Source: Acidovorax sp. 106 (GTDB lineage: Bacteria; Pseudomonadota; Gammaproteobacteria; Burkholderiales; Burkholderiaceae_C). Taken from it: DNA of 64,000 bases. Positions 63,826-64,000 of the stretch are shown here, piece after piece (position 1 is the stretch's first letter; each line of letters opens with the position of its first letter). Location of the stretch: NCBI RefSeq assembly GCF_003663825.1, contig NZ_RCCC01000001.1:2240501-2304500 (forward strand), written 5' to 3'. A program made the position numbers and the translations under genes. The notes beneath the pieces are model-generated. The model had not been told where the DNA came from. It did not search any database and was given only the letters and a program-made list of their open reading frames with translations.

Positions 63826-64000
63826 TTATTGCTGCACAGCGCCTTGCTCTGCGGCTCTCAATACTCTCTCTTTAGCCGTCCGCCATGCCCATTGCATGTT
63901 CTCAAACATGCGCTGGTCAGATTGATCAAGCACCCAACGGGCGATGGAGCGCCGAAAGCTCTCCGTTGAATCATTGACTAGCAACTCATAGGTACAAGCT
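63826..64000 (-). CDS. C-terminal end of an unidentified gene, cut by the window edge
   Basis: On the minus strand the frame is open from the edge for 57 codons to TAA at 63826-63828. It reads ELLVNDSTESFRRSIARWVL, then FENMQWAWRTAKERVLRAAE, a helical and charged tail. Base composition is lower in GC than the rest of the window, which hints at a horizontally acquired gene. The family is unknown. The gap 63574-63825 holds nothing I recognise. Confidence 0.4.
   Translation of the reverse strand, partial: ACTYELLVNDSTESFRRSIARWVLDQSDQRMFENMQWAWRTAKERVLRAAEQGAVQQ

Overview
The window is GC-rich chromosomal DNA of a beta-proteobacterium, most likely a member of the Comamonadaceae such as Acidovorax. 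The case rests on the many Bug-type (tripartite tricarboxylate) binding proteins, the Comamonadaceae-style conserved hypotheticals (DUF1840, polyhydroxyalkanoate-system protein), the liv-type ABC operon led by an acyl-CoA ligase, and a family of short palindromes containing AGCGCT and CAGCTAT. The species call is inference. No rRNA, tRNA, CRISPR array, prophage or complete transposase was seen.

Left part (1-18.8 kb): a zinc metalloprotease cut by the window edge, a YqhD-type alcohol dehydrogenase, a molybdopterin oxidoreductase, a periplasmic binding protein, three peptidase or deacylase genes (ArgE, an M20 amidohydrolase, a DUF2817/M14 protein), and a bacterial acyl-CoA-binding protein. A five-gene minus-strand operon follows (17094 down to 10534): aminopeptidase lipoprotein, PHA-system protein, HMG-CoA lyase, a FAN1-like VRR-NUC nuclease and a DinG/XPD-type helicase. 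Then come tag and a LysR regulator.

Central part (18.8-32.5 kb): the LysR gene diverges from a 15-gene plus-strand cluster with very tight spacing and repeated 4-bp overlaps. It encodes an outer-membrane channel, an exported NTF2-like protein, an alpha/beta C-C hydrolase, a two-domain extradiol dioxygenase with all expected active-site residues, a lone Rieske ferredoxin, a class A flavin hydroxylase, an MFS carrier, three Bug binding proteins, a cyclase-family hydrolase, a cupin, an SDR, a FAH-family enzyme and an epimerase-like dehydrogenase. Together they look like an inducible uptake and meta-cleavage pathway for an aromatic or N-heteroaromatic acid. I cannot match it to a characterised pathway, and it is the best candidate here for a new system.

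Right part (32.5-64 kb): an Lrp/DUF1045/ArsC-like operon, an EamA exporter, DUF1840 and YcxB-like proteins, two more Bug proteins, a PaaK-like CoA ligase and a liv ABC transporter operon headed by another acyl-CoA ligase (47700 down to 40339). A 271-bp MITE-like element sits just upstream of the type II secretion genes exeA/gspB. Then follow a Crp/Fnr regulator, a chemoreceptor, a translationally coupled trio (DUF4394 protein, cupredoxin-like protein, membrane GGDEF/EAL protein), an RluF-type pseudouridine synthase, a DHH phosphoesterase, aqpZ and heat-shock htpG with a recognisable sigma-32 promoter. The right edge holds a small hypothetical gene, a 9-bp minisatellite and the 3' end of a gene cut by the window.
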